Shown one piece after another: positions 56,747 to 64,000 of a DNA stretch of 64,000 nt. The notes beneath the pieces are model-generated. The model saw only the letters and a program-made list of their open reading frames with translations, was not told where the DNA came from and ran no database searches. Numbering within the stretch: the first letter of the stretch is position 1; every line of letters starts with the position of its first letter. Source of the DNA: a virus; the IMG/VR virus record IMGVR_UViG_3300032288_004022, positions 1 to 64,000 of that record, one strand, 5' to 3'. The translations under genes were made by a program, and so were the position numbers.

Positions 56747-57294
56747 GTGCAGACATTGACATTGACTTTGCCAACAGAGAAACTGTGTTGAAATTGATTC
56801 AGCATGTTCCTGCACGACAAAGCAACGGAAGACGTCACAATTCTGGTGTGTATGTCACAGATATTCCTGTAGACCCTGTAAATGGCTGTGCAGCCATAGA
56901 CTATGAATCAGCCGAACAGCGCGGCTACTTCAAACTGGACTTTTTGAACATGAGTGTGTATCAGTTGATTCGTGATCAACAGCACTATGACGAAATGTTA
57001 AACACAACACCTCCATGGTCAAGACTGTGGACAGATGGACCTTGGGCCTCTCAACTGGTACACGTGGGCAATTATACAGACTTGCTACGAATGATGAAAC
57101 CAGATTCGATACCCAGGATGGCTGCTTTTATCTCAATCATTCGCCCGGGCAAAGCACATCTACAAATGAAACCCTGGGCCGAAGTATTTGCCACGGTATG
57201 GGACGGCGATGACTCACAGGGCTACACATTTAAGAAAAGCCACGCAGTTTCCTACGCGGCTCTTGTGGCCTTGCACATGAATCTCACCAACTGA
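56743..57294 (+). CDS. Miniature C-family DNA polymerase (DnaE/PolC alpha)-like protein
   Basis: 183 residues. Segments match the bacterial DNA polymerase III alpha core in the right order. ADIDIDF (3-9) parallels PDFDVDF, which has catalytic D401 and D403 in E. coli; HNSGVYV (32-38) parallels HAGGVVI; GYFKLDFLNM (61-70) parallels GLVKFDFLGL with catalytic D555 (here D66); KPDSIPRMAAFISIIRPG (119-136) parallels QPDCFEDMIALVALFRPG; GYTFKKSHAVSYA (160-172) parallels GYGFNKSHSAAYA. So all three catalytic Asp positions (D4, D6, D66) are kept, while most of the 1160-residue enzyme (PHP, thumb, much of fingers, tau- and clamp-binding parts) is gone. Whether it polymerises DNA is unknown. Last gene of the 53934 operon, after a zinc-finger protein and a clamp-loader-like protein. 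Confidence 0.75.
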   Translation: MSADIDIDFANRETVLKLIQHVPARQSNGRRHNSGVYVTDIPVDPVNGCAAIDYESAEQRGYFKLDFLNMSVYQLIRDQQHYDEMLNTTPPWSRLWTDGPWASQLVHVGNYTDLLRMMKPDSIPRMAAFISIIRPGKAHLQMKPWAEVFATVWDGDDSQGYTFKKSHAVSYAALVALHMNLTN

Positions 57295-57295
57295 T

Positions 57296-57673
57296 TCAGT
57301 CCATTCTTCGCACCAGCGTGATTGATTTGCGTTTGGATTTTTTTCGCACAATGTCCAGCAAACTGCATGCCGGACCGTGCAGGATTTCTAGATCTTTGTT
57401 GACAAAAGTGCGTAAGGTGTAGCGGAACTGTTCCCAGTCATTGCGCAGGAATATGTTGATGGGGATTGAGCGATTGCTCTCCCACCACCATGTGCTGGCC
57501 AGTTCTAAAAACAGAATCTTGGAATTCTGATCCACCACAGTCCCAAAATCGTAGATCGTGGTCACAATGTCATCTCTGTTTTGCACAATGCCCACGTATT
57601 CTGTGTTGGCGTACACACAGAGTGTGATAAAGGGATATTTTTCTGTCAATTTTTCAAATATATTGTTACCCAT
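57296..57673 (-). CDS. Conserved phage protein, unknown
   Basis: 125 residues, minus strand, one base from the convergent mini-polymerase stop. Alpha/beta with a distinct core: FITLCVYANTEYVGIVQNRDDIVTTIYDFGTVVD, then KILFLELASTWWWESNRSIPINIFLRNDWEQFRYTLRTFVNKDLEILHGPACSL, and a basic tail RKKSKRKSITLVRRM. The WWWESNR and IPINIF stretches are striking, and I know the family from aquatic T4-like phages only as unknown. The basic tail suggests nucleic-acid or partner binding. Confidence 0.65.
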   Translation of the reverse strand: MGNNIFEKLTEKYPFITLCVYANTEYVGIVQNRDDIVTTIYDFGTVVDQNSKILFLELASTWWWESNRSIPINIFLRNDWEQFRYTLRTFVNKDLEILHGPACSLLDIVRKKSKRKSITLVRRMD

Positions 57674-57696
57674 GCCGCGTCTATTTTAATTCTTAC

Positions 57697-57702
57697 TAAA
57701 TA
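57697..57702 (+). promoter_or_regulatory. Late-type promoter box before the second GIY-YIG gene
   Basis: ACTAAATATAGG with TAAATA at 57697-57702, 60 bases before the ATG at 57763. Lies in an intergenic spacer of about 90 bases, which holds nothing else but an AAAGGAA ribosome site. Confidence 0.5.
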
Positions 57703-57762
57703 TAGGTGTAGTTCGCGATACTGGAAATATCCAACTACTCTATGATTGAAAGGAATCACAGC

Positions 57763-58281
57763 ATGACTACTTATACCAGAAACAGTCCGCCGGTTGGATA
57801 CTATGTATACGCTTACCTGAGAGAAGATGCCACGCCTTACTACATTGGAAAAGGCACAGGATCACGTGCATGGGCAGATCATAATTTAATCGCTGTTCCA
57901 CCAAACAACAGAATAGTAATAGTTGAACAAAATCTAACAGATCTTGGTGCCCTAGCGATTGAAAGACGACTAATACGCTGGTACGGCAGAAAAAATATTA
58001 AGACAGGAATTTTACGAAATTTCACAGACGGAGGAGATGGATCTGAAGGAAGAATAACGTCGGACACCACAAAACAAAAAATCACTAGTGCAAAATCTGG
58101 CAAGAAACGAACAGATACTGTTTGGAACAAAGGTGTTAAGTATGGCCTCGAAATTAAGCGTAAACTTGATATTTCAGGATTGGCAAAAGGACAGGGGTGG
58201 AACAAGGGAAAATCACTAAGCGAAGAGCATAAAGCAAACCTCAAGAAGGCATGGGAACGACGCAAGGCAACCGCTAAATAA
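57763..58281 (+). CDS. GIY-YIG homing endonuclease
   Basis: 172 residues from the ATG with AAAGGAA upstream; an earlier in-frame ATG at 57742 has no site. Domain order: [26 protein letters not shown] carries the VYAY/YIGKG form of GIY-YIG, then a central Arg and Glu ([13 protein letters not shown], Glu near residue 67), and NUMOD3-type repeats ([44 protein letters not shown]). Free-standing mobile gene like that at 4201, but a different subgroup (the two share little sequence). Its A/T-rich code stands out. Confidence 0.85.
   Translation: MTTYTRNSPPVGYYVYAYLREDATPYYIGKGTGSRAWADHNLIAVPPNNRIVIVEQNLTDLGALAIERRLIRWYGRKNIKTGILRNFTDGGDGSEGRITSDTTKQKITSAKSGKKRTDTVWNKGVKYGLEIKRKLDISGLAKGQGWNKGKSLSEEHKANLKKAWERRKATAK
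58275..58280 (+). promoter_or_regulatory. Late-type promoter box for the structural gene
   Basis: CTAAATAATAG, TAAATA at 58275-58280, in the end of the homing gene and four bases before the ATG at 58285. Leaderless late transcript predicted. Confidence 0.55.
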
Positions 58282-58284
58282 TAG

Positions 58285-59355
58285 ATGTATTCAACTACAG
58301 TATATCTATACCAACAAATTGTCCGGGTGCTCTTGATAGACACCAGCGGCGGTTATTTTACAAAAAGGTACGACCCAGTGTACGCAAAACAACTAACTAT
58401 CAACAAGGGAGTAGACAACGTCATACTCTTTGAATTTATCAATCAAGACCAAAAGCCTGTGAACATTGCAGGTTCAAGTTTTGTTTTTCGTGTGGTAAAT
58501 CAAGCCGGAGACGAACTCTTGATCACCAAGCCCATGGAAATATTGAGTTCGACCCTGGGCAGAGTCAAGGTGGTTCTCAACAACGAAGACACCATCAATA
58601 TCCAAGCACAGCCTGCCAGTTACAGCATACAACGCACAGCCGGCAACTATGTGCAGGCAGCATATACCGATGCCAACTCGCAAGCACGAGCAGATTGTAA
58701 CATTGTGGATTCGGTGTTGCCGCAACATATACCGGCCGCGGAATGCACGGTGCCTGACATGTATGGAAAAAACAATTACTTTGGAGTGGGCCCAACACAA
58801 TGGCCAGATTGGGCATTGACTCCACAGCCACAAAACGCCATTCAAATGACCGAATTCTACTCCAGTTACATGCCCACCAACGGTGCAAGTTTGACCACAG
58901 TCAAGTATGATCTTGTGACCTATACTGGTACTGTAAAAGTACAGGCCGCACAAAACTACGAATCAGTTTGGTATGATGTAACAGAGTCAAGACAGTATCT
59001 CAGTGAGACTGTGAGCGATTATTTCAATGTTGTGGGATTCCATCCCTTGTTACGCCTGGCGTTCAACAACTCCATTGGTTACGGTGCTCAAGCCAATGTT
59101 GTGGTTTCTAACGGAGTGGTGACTTCGATCAACATAACCAATGCTGGTGTGCAATATGTTGCACCACCATTTATCCAAATCTTGGGCAACGGTGCGGGAG
59201 CCCGAGCAACCTGTACAATTGATCCCAACGGTGGTGTGGCATCGGTAACAATCACCAATGGTGGTTCCGGATATTTGCCAATTCAATTTCAAAGCAACAT
59301 ATCTGCCACCGCACTTTTTACCAATGGTTTGGTCCAAAACGTTCAATATCGTTGA
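58285..59355 (+). CDS. Virion protein with BppU-like N-terminal domain
   Basis: 356 residues. Residues about 25-120 have the beta-sandwich pattern of baseplate upper protein N-termini: YAKQLTINKGVDNVILFEFINQDQKPVNIAGSSFVFRVVNQAGDELLITKPMEI and GRVKVVLNNEDTINIQAQPASYSIQR. The middle is Tyr/Thr-rich, and the end has two copies of a VxSINITNAGVQYVAPPFIQI / VASVTITNGGSGYLPIQF element, with GSGY. Probably a baseplate or short-fibre component. Late box four bases upstream. Starts with MYSTTVYLYQQIVRV. Confidence 0.65.
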   Translation: MYSTTVYLYQQIVRVLLIDTSGGYFTKRYDPVYAKQLTINKGVDNVILFEFINQDQKPVNIAGSSFVFRVVNQAGDELLITKPMEILSSTLGRVKVVLNNEDTINIQAQPASYSIQRTAGNYVQAAYTDANSQARADCNIVDSVLPQHIPAAECTVPDMYGKNNYFGVGPTQWPDWALTPQPQNAIQMTEFYSSYMPTNGASLTTVKYDLVTYTGTVKVQAAQNYESVWYDVTESRQYLSETVSDYFNVVGFHPLLRLAFNNSIGYGAQANVVVSNGVVTSINITNAGVQYVAPPFIQILGNGAGARATCTIDPNGGVASVTITNGGSGYLPIQFQSNISATALFTNGLVQNVQYR

Positions 59356-59380
59356 TTTAGTGTAGCTGATCTGTTACACT
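59352..59380 (+). promoter_or_regulatory. Sigma-70-like promoter, leaderless, for primase
   Basis: TTGATT (59352-59357, overlapping the previous stop), 17-base spacer, TACACT (59375-59380), six bases before the ATG at 59387. Confidence 0.65.
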
Positions 59381-59386
59381 AACAAG

Positions 59387-60376
59387 ATGCTTGACATCCT
59401 TGCTTATCTGCCTGCCAAAAGAAAACCCAGCCCTCAAGGCTGGCTGAGTTTCAATGCAGTTTGTTGTCAGCACAATGGACAAAGTCCAGACCGCCGCGGA
59501 CGTGGTGGCATCAAGGTCACAGAATCGGGTTGGAGCTATCACTGCTTCAACTGCTCTTATACTGCCAGTTTCACACTCGGACGAACACTCAGCTTCAAGG
59601 CACGCAGACTTCTTGGGTGGATGGGTGTGCCAGACAATGAGATTGAAATGCTCAATCTTGAAAGCCTACGTCATCGCAACATGCACGGCATCCTGGAAGA
59701 TCGTCAACGTGTTGCCAACATAGTTTCAGGAATTGAGTTTGCGGAGTCAGATGACTTCCCGCCATACACAGAAGTGGTCACACCTGAATTTCCTTTGTAT
59801 TGGAATTATATTCGTCAGCGTCGAGTGCCCGAAGACTTTCCAGTGATGACATCGATCAAAACTGATGGTGCAAATTGGACTAGACCCTATGTGTTGATTC
59901 CGTTTACATATGACAATCAAGTAATAGGCTGGACTGCTAGATTTTTAGATAACAAGATTCCCAAGTATATCAATCACAGTCAACCCGGCTATGTGTTTGG
60001 CACAGATCTGCAACAGCCCGACTGGCGATATGTGATTGTCACAGAAGGCATTTTTGATGCACTCAGCATTGGTGGACTTGCACTGATGCACAACACCATC
60101 AGCGATGGCCAAGCAAAACTAATTCGCAGTCTGGGTCGAGAAGTCATTGTTGTGCCTGATCAGGACCTGCCCGGTACTGAATTGATTGATCGTGCAGTTG
60201 AACTAGGATACAGCGTGAGCATTCCGGCCTGGCCCGATCATGTCAAGGATGTCAACGATGCCGTGATAGAATATGGTCGACTTGGAGCCTTGCTAACTAT
60301 AATGGCAGCACGAGAAACCAGCCGAATTAAAATTGAAATAAGGAAGAAGCAACTTGTTAAAAGAATACGGACTTGA
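59387..60376 (+). CDS. 61: DNA primase (T4 gp61-like)
   Basis: 329 residues; T4 gp61 has 342. An N-terminal zinc finger: C26/C27, H29 and then C53-x-x-C56 in GWSYHCFNCSYTAS. The TOPRIM core has VIVTEGIFDALSI with the catalytic Glu and VVPDQDLPGTELI with the metal DxD-like Asp, and LIPFTYDNQVIGWTARFLDNKIPKYINHSQPG between them fits gp61. It makes RNA primers with the gp41 helicase, whose gene overlaps it by 23 bases. The mRNA is predicted leaderless. Confidence 0.9.
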   Translation: MLDILAYLPAKRKPSPQGWLSFNAVCCQHNGQSPDRRGRGGIKVTESGWSYHCFNCSYTASFTLGRTLSFKARRLLGWMGVPDNEIEMLNLESLRHRNMHGILEDRQRVANIVSGIEFAESDDFPPYTEVVTPEFPLYWNYIRQRRVPEDFPVMTSIKTDGANWTRPYVLIPFTYDNQVIGWTARFLDNKIPKYINHSQPGYVFGTDLQQPDWRYVIVTEGIFDALSIGGLALMHNTISDGQAKLIRSLGREVIVVPDQDLPGTELIDRAVELGYSVSIPAWPDHVKDVNDAVIEYGRLGALLTIMAARETSRIKIEIRKKQLVKRIRT

Positions 60377-61823
60377 TGTCCAACGACTGTTTCTAGAAAT
60401 GATGTTGGAGGACGCACAAAGTTATGTGCGTGTTCAAAACATCTACAACCCGCAGAACTTTGATAGAAGTTTGAGACCTGCCGCTGAGTTTGTCAAAGAA
60501 CACAGCGACAAGTTCAAGACCATGCCGGATCGCGCACAGATTGCGGCTGCCACAGGCATCAAACTACAGTCTGTGCCGGACTTGAACGAGGGGCACTTTG
60601 ACTGGTTCATGAACGAATTTGAAGCATTTACCAAACGTCAAGAACTAGAACGTGCAATTTTGAAATCTGCAGACTTGCTGGAAAAAGGCGACTTTGAACC
60701 AGTTGAAAAACTCATCAAAGATGCAGTGCAAATATCACTCACCAAAGACATGGGCACAGACTACTTTGCTGACCCTGCAGCTCGCATCAACAAGTATTTC
60801 AACTCGGGCGGCCAAGTATCAACGGGCTGGCCGCAACTGGACAGATTGCTGTATGGTGGATTCAGTCGTGGTGAGCTCAACATCTTTGCAGGCGGATCGG
60901 GTTCAGGTAAATCCTTGGTCATGATGAACATTGCACTGAACTGGTTACAACAAGGATTGAGTGGGGTGTACATTACACTGGAACTGTCAGAAGAACTCAC
61001 AAGTTTACGAACAGATGCCATGTTGACCAATATGAGCACCAAGGACATTCGTCGAGACATTGACACAACAGAACTCAAGGTCAAACTTGTGGCCAAGAAG
61101 TCTGGACAGTATCGTGTGAAAGCACTGCCGGCACAAAGCAACATCAATGATATTCGCAGCTACATCAAGGAAGTACAGATTCAAACAGGAATCCGTGTGG
61201 ACTTTATCATGGTGGACTATCTGGACTTGTTGATGCCGGTGAGTGCCAAGGTTTCGCCCAATGACCTGTTTGTGAAAGACAAGTATGTTTCGGAAGAACT
61301 ACGTAACTTGGCCAAAGAGCTAGGGTTGTTGATGGTTACTGCGTCGCAGTTGAACCGTAGTGCAGTGGAAGAAATTGAATTTGACCACAGCCATATTTCA
61401 GGTGGTATCTCCAAGATTAACACAGCAGACAACGTGTTTGGTATTTTTACAAGTCGTGCCATGAAAGAGCGCGGCAAGTATCAGATCCAGTGCATGAAGA
61501 GTCGTAGTTCAACAGGTGTTGGGCAAAAGATTGACCTGGAATACAATATTGAAACCATGCGTATCACAGACGAAGGCGGCGATGAAGGGACAGGTTACCA
61601 GAAGCCACAAAGCAGCATCATGGATTCAATCAAGGCTCGGAGTCAGGTCAAGACTGCCGATACCACAGAAGATAGCACACCTACTCAGTGGGAAAAGCCG
61701 ATTGGTGGAACTCATGCATGGGACAAACCAATGGCCAAACTTGATGACAGCCCAAAAGTAACAGCAGATGTTCAAAGTGCAAAACTAAAACAATTGTTAG
61801 GACAAATTAGATCATCACAATGA
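60354..61823 (+). CDS. 41: Replicative DNA helicase (T4 gp41-like, DnaB family)
   Basis: 489 residues; T4 gp41 has 475. The TTG start at 60354 has AAGGAAG upstream and lies inside the primase end. N-terminal domain (LDVQRLFLEMMLEDAQSYVRVQNIYNPQNFD) is followed by the RecA fold: STGWPQLDRLLYGGFSRGELNIFAGGSGSGKS (Walker A, 180-187), GVYITLELSEELTSLR, IMVDYLDLLMP as Walker B, and LLMVTASQLNRSAVE with the sensor. The C-terminus is a linker with Pro, Ser and Thr of about 80 residues. Hexameric helicase moving 5'-3'. Overlaps radical SAM gene by four bases. Confidence 0.93.
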   Translation: MLKEYGLDVQRLFLEMMLEDAQSYVRVQNIYNPQNFDRSLRPAAEFVKEHSDKFKTMPDRAQIAAATGIKLQSVPDLNEGHFDWFMNEFEAFTKRQELERAILKSADLLEKGDFEPVEKLIKDAVQISLTKDMGTDYFADPAARINKYFNSGGQVSTGWPQLDRLLYGGFSRGELNIFAGGSGSGKSLVMMNIALNWLQQGLSGVYITLELSEELTSLRTDAMLTNMSTKDIRRDIDTTELKVKLVAKKSGQYRVKALPAQSNINDIRSYIKEVQIQTGIRVDFIMVDYLDLLMPVSAKVSPNDLFVKDKYVSEELRNLAKELGLLMVTASQLNRSAVEEIEFDHSHISGGISKINTADNVFGIFTSRAMKERGKYQIQCMKSRSSTGVGQKIDLEYNIETMRITDEGGDEGTGYQKPQSSIMDSIKARSQVKTADTTEDSTPTQWEKPIGGTHAWDKPMAKLDDSPKVTADVQSAKLKQLLGQIRSSQ

Positions 61824-62791
61824 CATGTATTGATATTTTTAAAAATATAAACATTGTTGTTCAACAAAACAAATTAGCACTTTCGCCGTGTTGTATTTCG
61901 CCAGCTCGCCCAACAGAATTTATTGATTTTGCAAACAACAAATATCTTGTTGGGTTACGTGATGAAATGAACCGTGGGCAATTTCCAACAGCATGTAGCA
62001 GTTGTAAAAATGCTGAAGATTCTGGATTGGATAGTAGACGAAAAGGTAGTAATGCGTGGTACACTGCACAGGGTATTAACAACAATACAGTTGAGTTAGT
62101 CCGCATGGATTACTGGACTGGCGATACGTGCAATTTGGCTTGTGTGATATGCGGTCCAGACAACAGTAGTACTTGGAAACAAGAACTCGGTCTTCCTGTT
62201 GAGTTAAAAAAAGTAGTCAGCAATCAGTTTTGGAAAACTCTTGATCTCAGTAAGATAAAATTTATACATTTCAACGGTGGGGAACCGTTGTTGAGCAAAG
62301 AACATGTAAAATTTTTACATGCGGTTGAAAACAAAAATCAAGTACATCTAAATTACAACACCAATGGTACAATACTACCAAGCGAAGAGTTATTAAACTT
62401 ATGGGAACAATTCCGTTTAGTGCAGGTTGATTTTAGTATTGATGACATCGGAGAACGATTTGAATACCAACGATTTCCTGCAAAGTGGAATCAAGTAGCT
62501 TCTAATTTGCAATGGTACATTGATAACGCACCGCATAATTGTATGTTTGCAGTTAACACATCAGTTGGCATTTTAAATCACAGCAATTTGCAATTGTTAA
62601 CAGCATGGCTGCAAACTAACTTTCACACCACTAGGTTTACAGATCCTATAGAGCATAGACAGCAACTAACCATGGGAATATTTGCGTTACAAGATGCAGA
62701 TAAAAGAAAGTCCAGGATAGAAATTATCCTGGACCAGATTGATCAAAGACGTGGCACAAACTGGCGTGCTACATTTCCAGAATTAGTTTAA
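61820..62791 (+). CDS. Second radical SAM protein with N-terminal twitch-type Cys region
   Basis: 323 residues. CNLACVIC (C104, C108, C111) is the radical SAM cluster motif, and NGGEPLL follows. Upstream Cys residues C24-C25, C59 and C62 parallel those of the gene at 27270 and may bind an auxiliary cluster. DIGERFEYQRFPAKWNQVASNLQWYID aligns with DIGDRFEYVRHGADWQLLQDNLQTVKYL of the first enzyme, so the two are paralogues. It is coupled to helicase gp41 by four bases. Sequence is A/T-richer than neighbours. Substrate unknown; a peptide or nucleoside is possible. Confidence 0.78.
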   Translation: MTCIDIFKNINIVVQQNKLALSPCCISPARPTEFIDFANNKYLVGLRDEMNRGQFPTACSSCKNAEDSGLDSRRKGSNAWYTAQGINNNTVELVRMDYWTGDTCNLACVICGPDNSSTWKQELGLPVELKKVVSNQFWKTLDLSKIKFIHFNGGEPLLSKEHVKFLHAVENKNQVHLNYNTNGTILPSEELLNLWEQFRLVQVDFSIDDIGERFEYQRFPAKWNQVASNLQWYIDNAPHNCMFAVNTSVGILNHSNLQLLTAWLQTNFHTTRFTDPIEHRQQLTMGIFALQDADKRKSRIEIILDQIDQRRGTNWRATFPELV

Positions 62792-63705
62792 GCAGCTACA
62801 CCTTTGATCACAACAAAGTTGAACACAGGTGCGTCAGATGCTGTGCCGCTCACAGAAGAAAATGTGATTCTAAAACTTCCATCTGCTACAGCAGTCACAA
62901 ATGTCAGGTACGTGTTGGTACCTGATTTTTGATTCACAATCACAGTGTCAGTGGCAGCAACCAAGGTGTTGGTCACAGTAAAACTGGTGTATGCCGAAGT
63001 ACCAGCAGCAGTGAACAAGGTAATAGCACCTGAACGTTTGCTGAGTGTGACTCCTGTGGTGCGACTGGTACCTTGAGTTACTGTACCACCAGCACCGGCA
63101 GCGTAACCAACAGCAGTTCCTGCATCAGCCAACAACGGACGATTGAGATCATAAATGGTGATTGTGGTGCCACCGTCTACACTGCTGAAACCAAATCTAA
63201 ACGTTCCTGTGACGCCAAAGGTCAGTACATTGCTGCTCAAACCTTGTACGCCGGCAGTGCCCAGGCTCACTGCCGCAGGCAATGTCACGGTGTAGGCAGT
63301 GTTGGTAACAACAAAGTCAACGTATAGCATGCCAGCAGAACCTGTGGCCGGCCAGTTTGAAAAGCTCAAGCTCACATTGGCAGTTGGCGCAATCAACTGA
63401 TACTGTGCAGCACTGTAGTCCACTGTGATCGACCCCGCAGTGGTGGTTTGTTGTAGATATGTGCAACTTACATCATTTAATTTAACGGCGTATATTAAGT
63501 TATCCGCCATGTTGTTGTCCAGTGTGGTACCTGTAAGCGCAGCCTTGAAAACGCCTTTGTTTTCCAAGTCAGTGATTTCCGTAGCAGCAATTTGAAAGTT
63601 GGTTTTGGTGTTTGTAAAATTGTCTCTAAAACCTTGGGTGTTGTTCTGTTGGCCAGCCACGGGATATGTGCCGTCTATGTTGTTGGGGTTGATTTGACTT
63701 GTCAT
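62788..63705 (-). CDS. Virion structural protein, fibre-like
   Basis: 305 residues. Starts TSQINPNNIDGTYPVAGQQNNTQGFRDNFTNTKTNFQIAATEITDLENK, an opening that I know from many aquatic phage structural proteins. The rest is beta-rich with Thr, Gly and Ala: SITVDYSAAQYQLIAPTANVSLSFSNWP, FVVTNTAYTVTLPAAVSLGTAGVQGL, RFGFSSVDGGTTITIYDLNRP, ending in a jelly-roll-like domain. Probably a fibre or head decoration protein. Late box 20 bases before its ATG. Stops of this gene and the radical SAM gene overlap by four bases. Confidence 0.72.
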   Translation of the reverse strand: MTSQINPNNIDGTYPVAGQQNNTQGFRDNFTNTKTNFQIAATEITDLENKGVFKAALTGTTLDNNMADNLIYAVKLNDVSCTYLQQTTTAGSITVDYSAAQYQLIAPTANVSLSFSNWPATGSAGMLYVDFVVTNTAYTVTLPAAVSLGTAGVQGLSSNVLTFGVTGTFRFGFSSVDGGTTITIYDLNRPLLADAGTAVGYAAGAGGTVTQGTSRTTGVTLSKRSGAITLFTAAGTSAYTSFTVTNTLVAATDTVIVNQKSGTNTYLTFVTAVADGSFRITFSSVSGTASDAPVFNFVVIKGVAA

Positions 63706-63725
63706 AGATATTCCTGTATAGTAGA

Positions 63726-63731
63726 TATTTA
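63726..63731 (-). promoter_or_regulatory. Late-type promoter box
   Basis: On the minus strand AATAAATATC, 20 bases before the structural-protein ATG at 63705, with a CAGGAAT ribosome site between. Divergent from the box at 63750, making a two-way late control region. Confidence 0.6.
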
Positions 63732-63749
63732 TTCTAGCCTGTTGTACAC

Positions 63750-63755
63750 TAAATA
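63750..63755 (+). promoter_or_regulatory. Late-type promoter box for the right-end gene
   Basis: ACTAAATAATCC with TAAATA at 63750-63755, 19 bases before the ATG at 63775. AAAGGCC lies between as a weak ribosome site. Confidence 0.55.
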
Positions 63756-63774
63756 ATCCAAAGGCCCAGATCGA

Positions 63775-64000
63775 ATGCAGAAAAAGACCCGAAGTTTACT
63801 TGAAGAACTGGATTCAATGTATGTAGAGCGTGACCGACGCCTGATCATTGAAACCCGAGCTGACAGTGTGATTGCAAGTGCCATAAGACTAATTGAACAG
63901 ATAGAATCTGAATTTGGTCCCGAGCAAGCAGAGAACCTCACAAGAAAATTGCTCAATGCAATACGCACCAAAGATGCCGGTAAATTTTCACGATCTGTTA
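63775..64000 (+). CDS. N-terminal part of an unknown small protein (cut by window end)
   Basis: 75 residues are visible, open to the right end. The sequence is helical and charged: MQKKTRSLLEELDSMYVERDRRLIIETRADSVIASAIRLIEQIESEF, then a short loop GPEQAENLTRKLLNAIRTKDAGKFSRSV. I associate the ending NAIRTKDxxKF with a small unknown protein found in aquatic T4-like phages. It is preceded by a late-type box. Function unknown. Frame and codon use look real throughout. Confidence 0.65.
   Translation, partial: MQKKTRSLLEELDSMYVERDRRLIIETRADSVIASAIRLIEQIESEFGPEQAENLTRKLLNAIRTKDAGKFSRSV

Noticed and set aside
1-64000. tRNA or rRNA genes
   Set aside because: No cloverleaf-like stretch with conserved TTCGA loop and CCA end was found by eye, and no room exists in intergenic gaps; a covariance search would settle it.

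Overview
The window is a stretch of a T4-like contractile-tailed phage genome (Caudoviricetes, myovirus morphology), most like the aquatic/marine branch of the T4 superfamily. The evidence is a set of T4 homologues: neck proteins gp13 and gp14, sheath stabiliser gp15, sheath gp18, tube gp19, head-completion nuclease gp4, both terminase subunits (gp16, gp17), ssDNA-binding gp32, UvsX, UvsY, UvsW, primase gp61, helicase gp41, dNMP kinase gp1 and a DexA-like exonuclease. The host cannot be named. Good sigma-70 type promoters (TTGACN, 17 bp, TATAAT) and strong AAGGAG ribosome sites suggest a proteobacterium. Both ends are inside genes, and no gene-free stretch exceeds about 150 bases.

Layout. 1-2.4 kb: tail-fibre genes and a fibre-assembly chaperone. 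2.4-6.2 kb, minus strand: Nudix hydrolase, gp15, a GIY-YIG homing endonuclease and gp14. 6.3-9.8 kb: an early gene, gp13, DexA-like nuclease, dNMP kinase, and a zinc-binding HNH-like protein on the minus strand. 9.8-17 kb: sheath, tube, a second tube-fold protein, gp4, small terminase and a putative head protein. 17-23 kb: a 1035-residue putative internal head protein and a cluster of small proteins sharing a capsid-targeting-like N-terminus, interrupted by an Ntn-hydrolase. 23-32 kb: a 1235-residue repetitive fibre, an exported nuclease, a radical SAM enzyme, large terminase, another putative head protein and two 2OG-oxygenase-like genes. 33-37 kb: gp32, UvsX, an acidic protein, UvsY and S-adenosylmethionine synthetase. 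37-48.7 kb: a glycan and nucleotide-sugar island with five paralogous glycosyltransferase-like genes. 48.7-50.6 kb: three tiny early genes and an AAA+ ATPase. 50.7-57.7 kb: UvsW, small conserved genes, a clamp-loader-like protein and a miniature C-family DNA polymerase-like protein. 57.7-64 kb: GIY-YIG endonuclease, structural protein, primase, helicase, second radical SAM enzyme, another structural protein, and a partial gene at the edge.

Regulation can be read from the sequence. One promoter class is sigma-70-like; five copies carry a near-identical promoter plus AAGGAGCC module. The other class is a TAAATA box like the T4 late promoter (TATAAATA), found before virion genes on both strands. 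Many boxes of both classes lie only 4-7 bases before the start codon, which predicts leaderless mRNAs. At gp13 a late box sits against a hairpin that holds the ribosome site, as in T4 gene e.

The most striking item is the 183-residue protein at 56743-57294. It retains, in order, the three catalytic aspartate positions and several core motifs of bacterial DNA polymerase III alpha (about 1160 residues), with almost everything between them removed.
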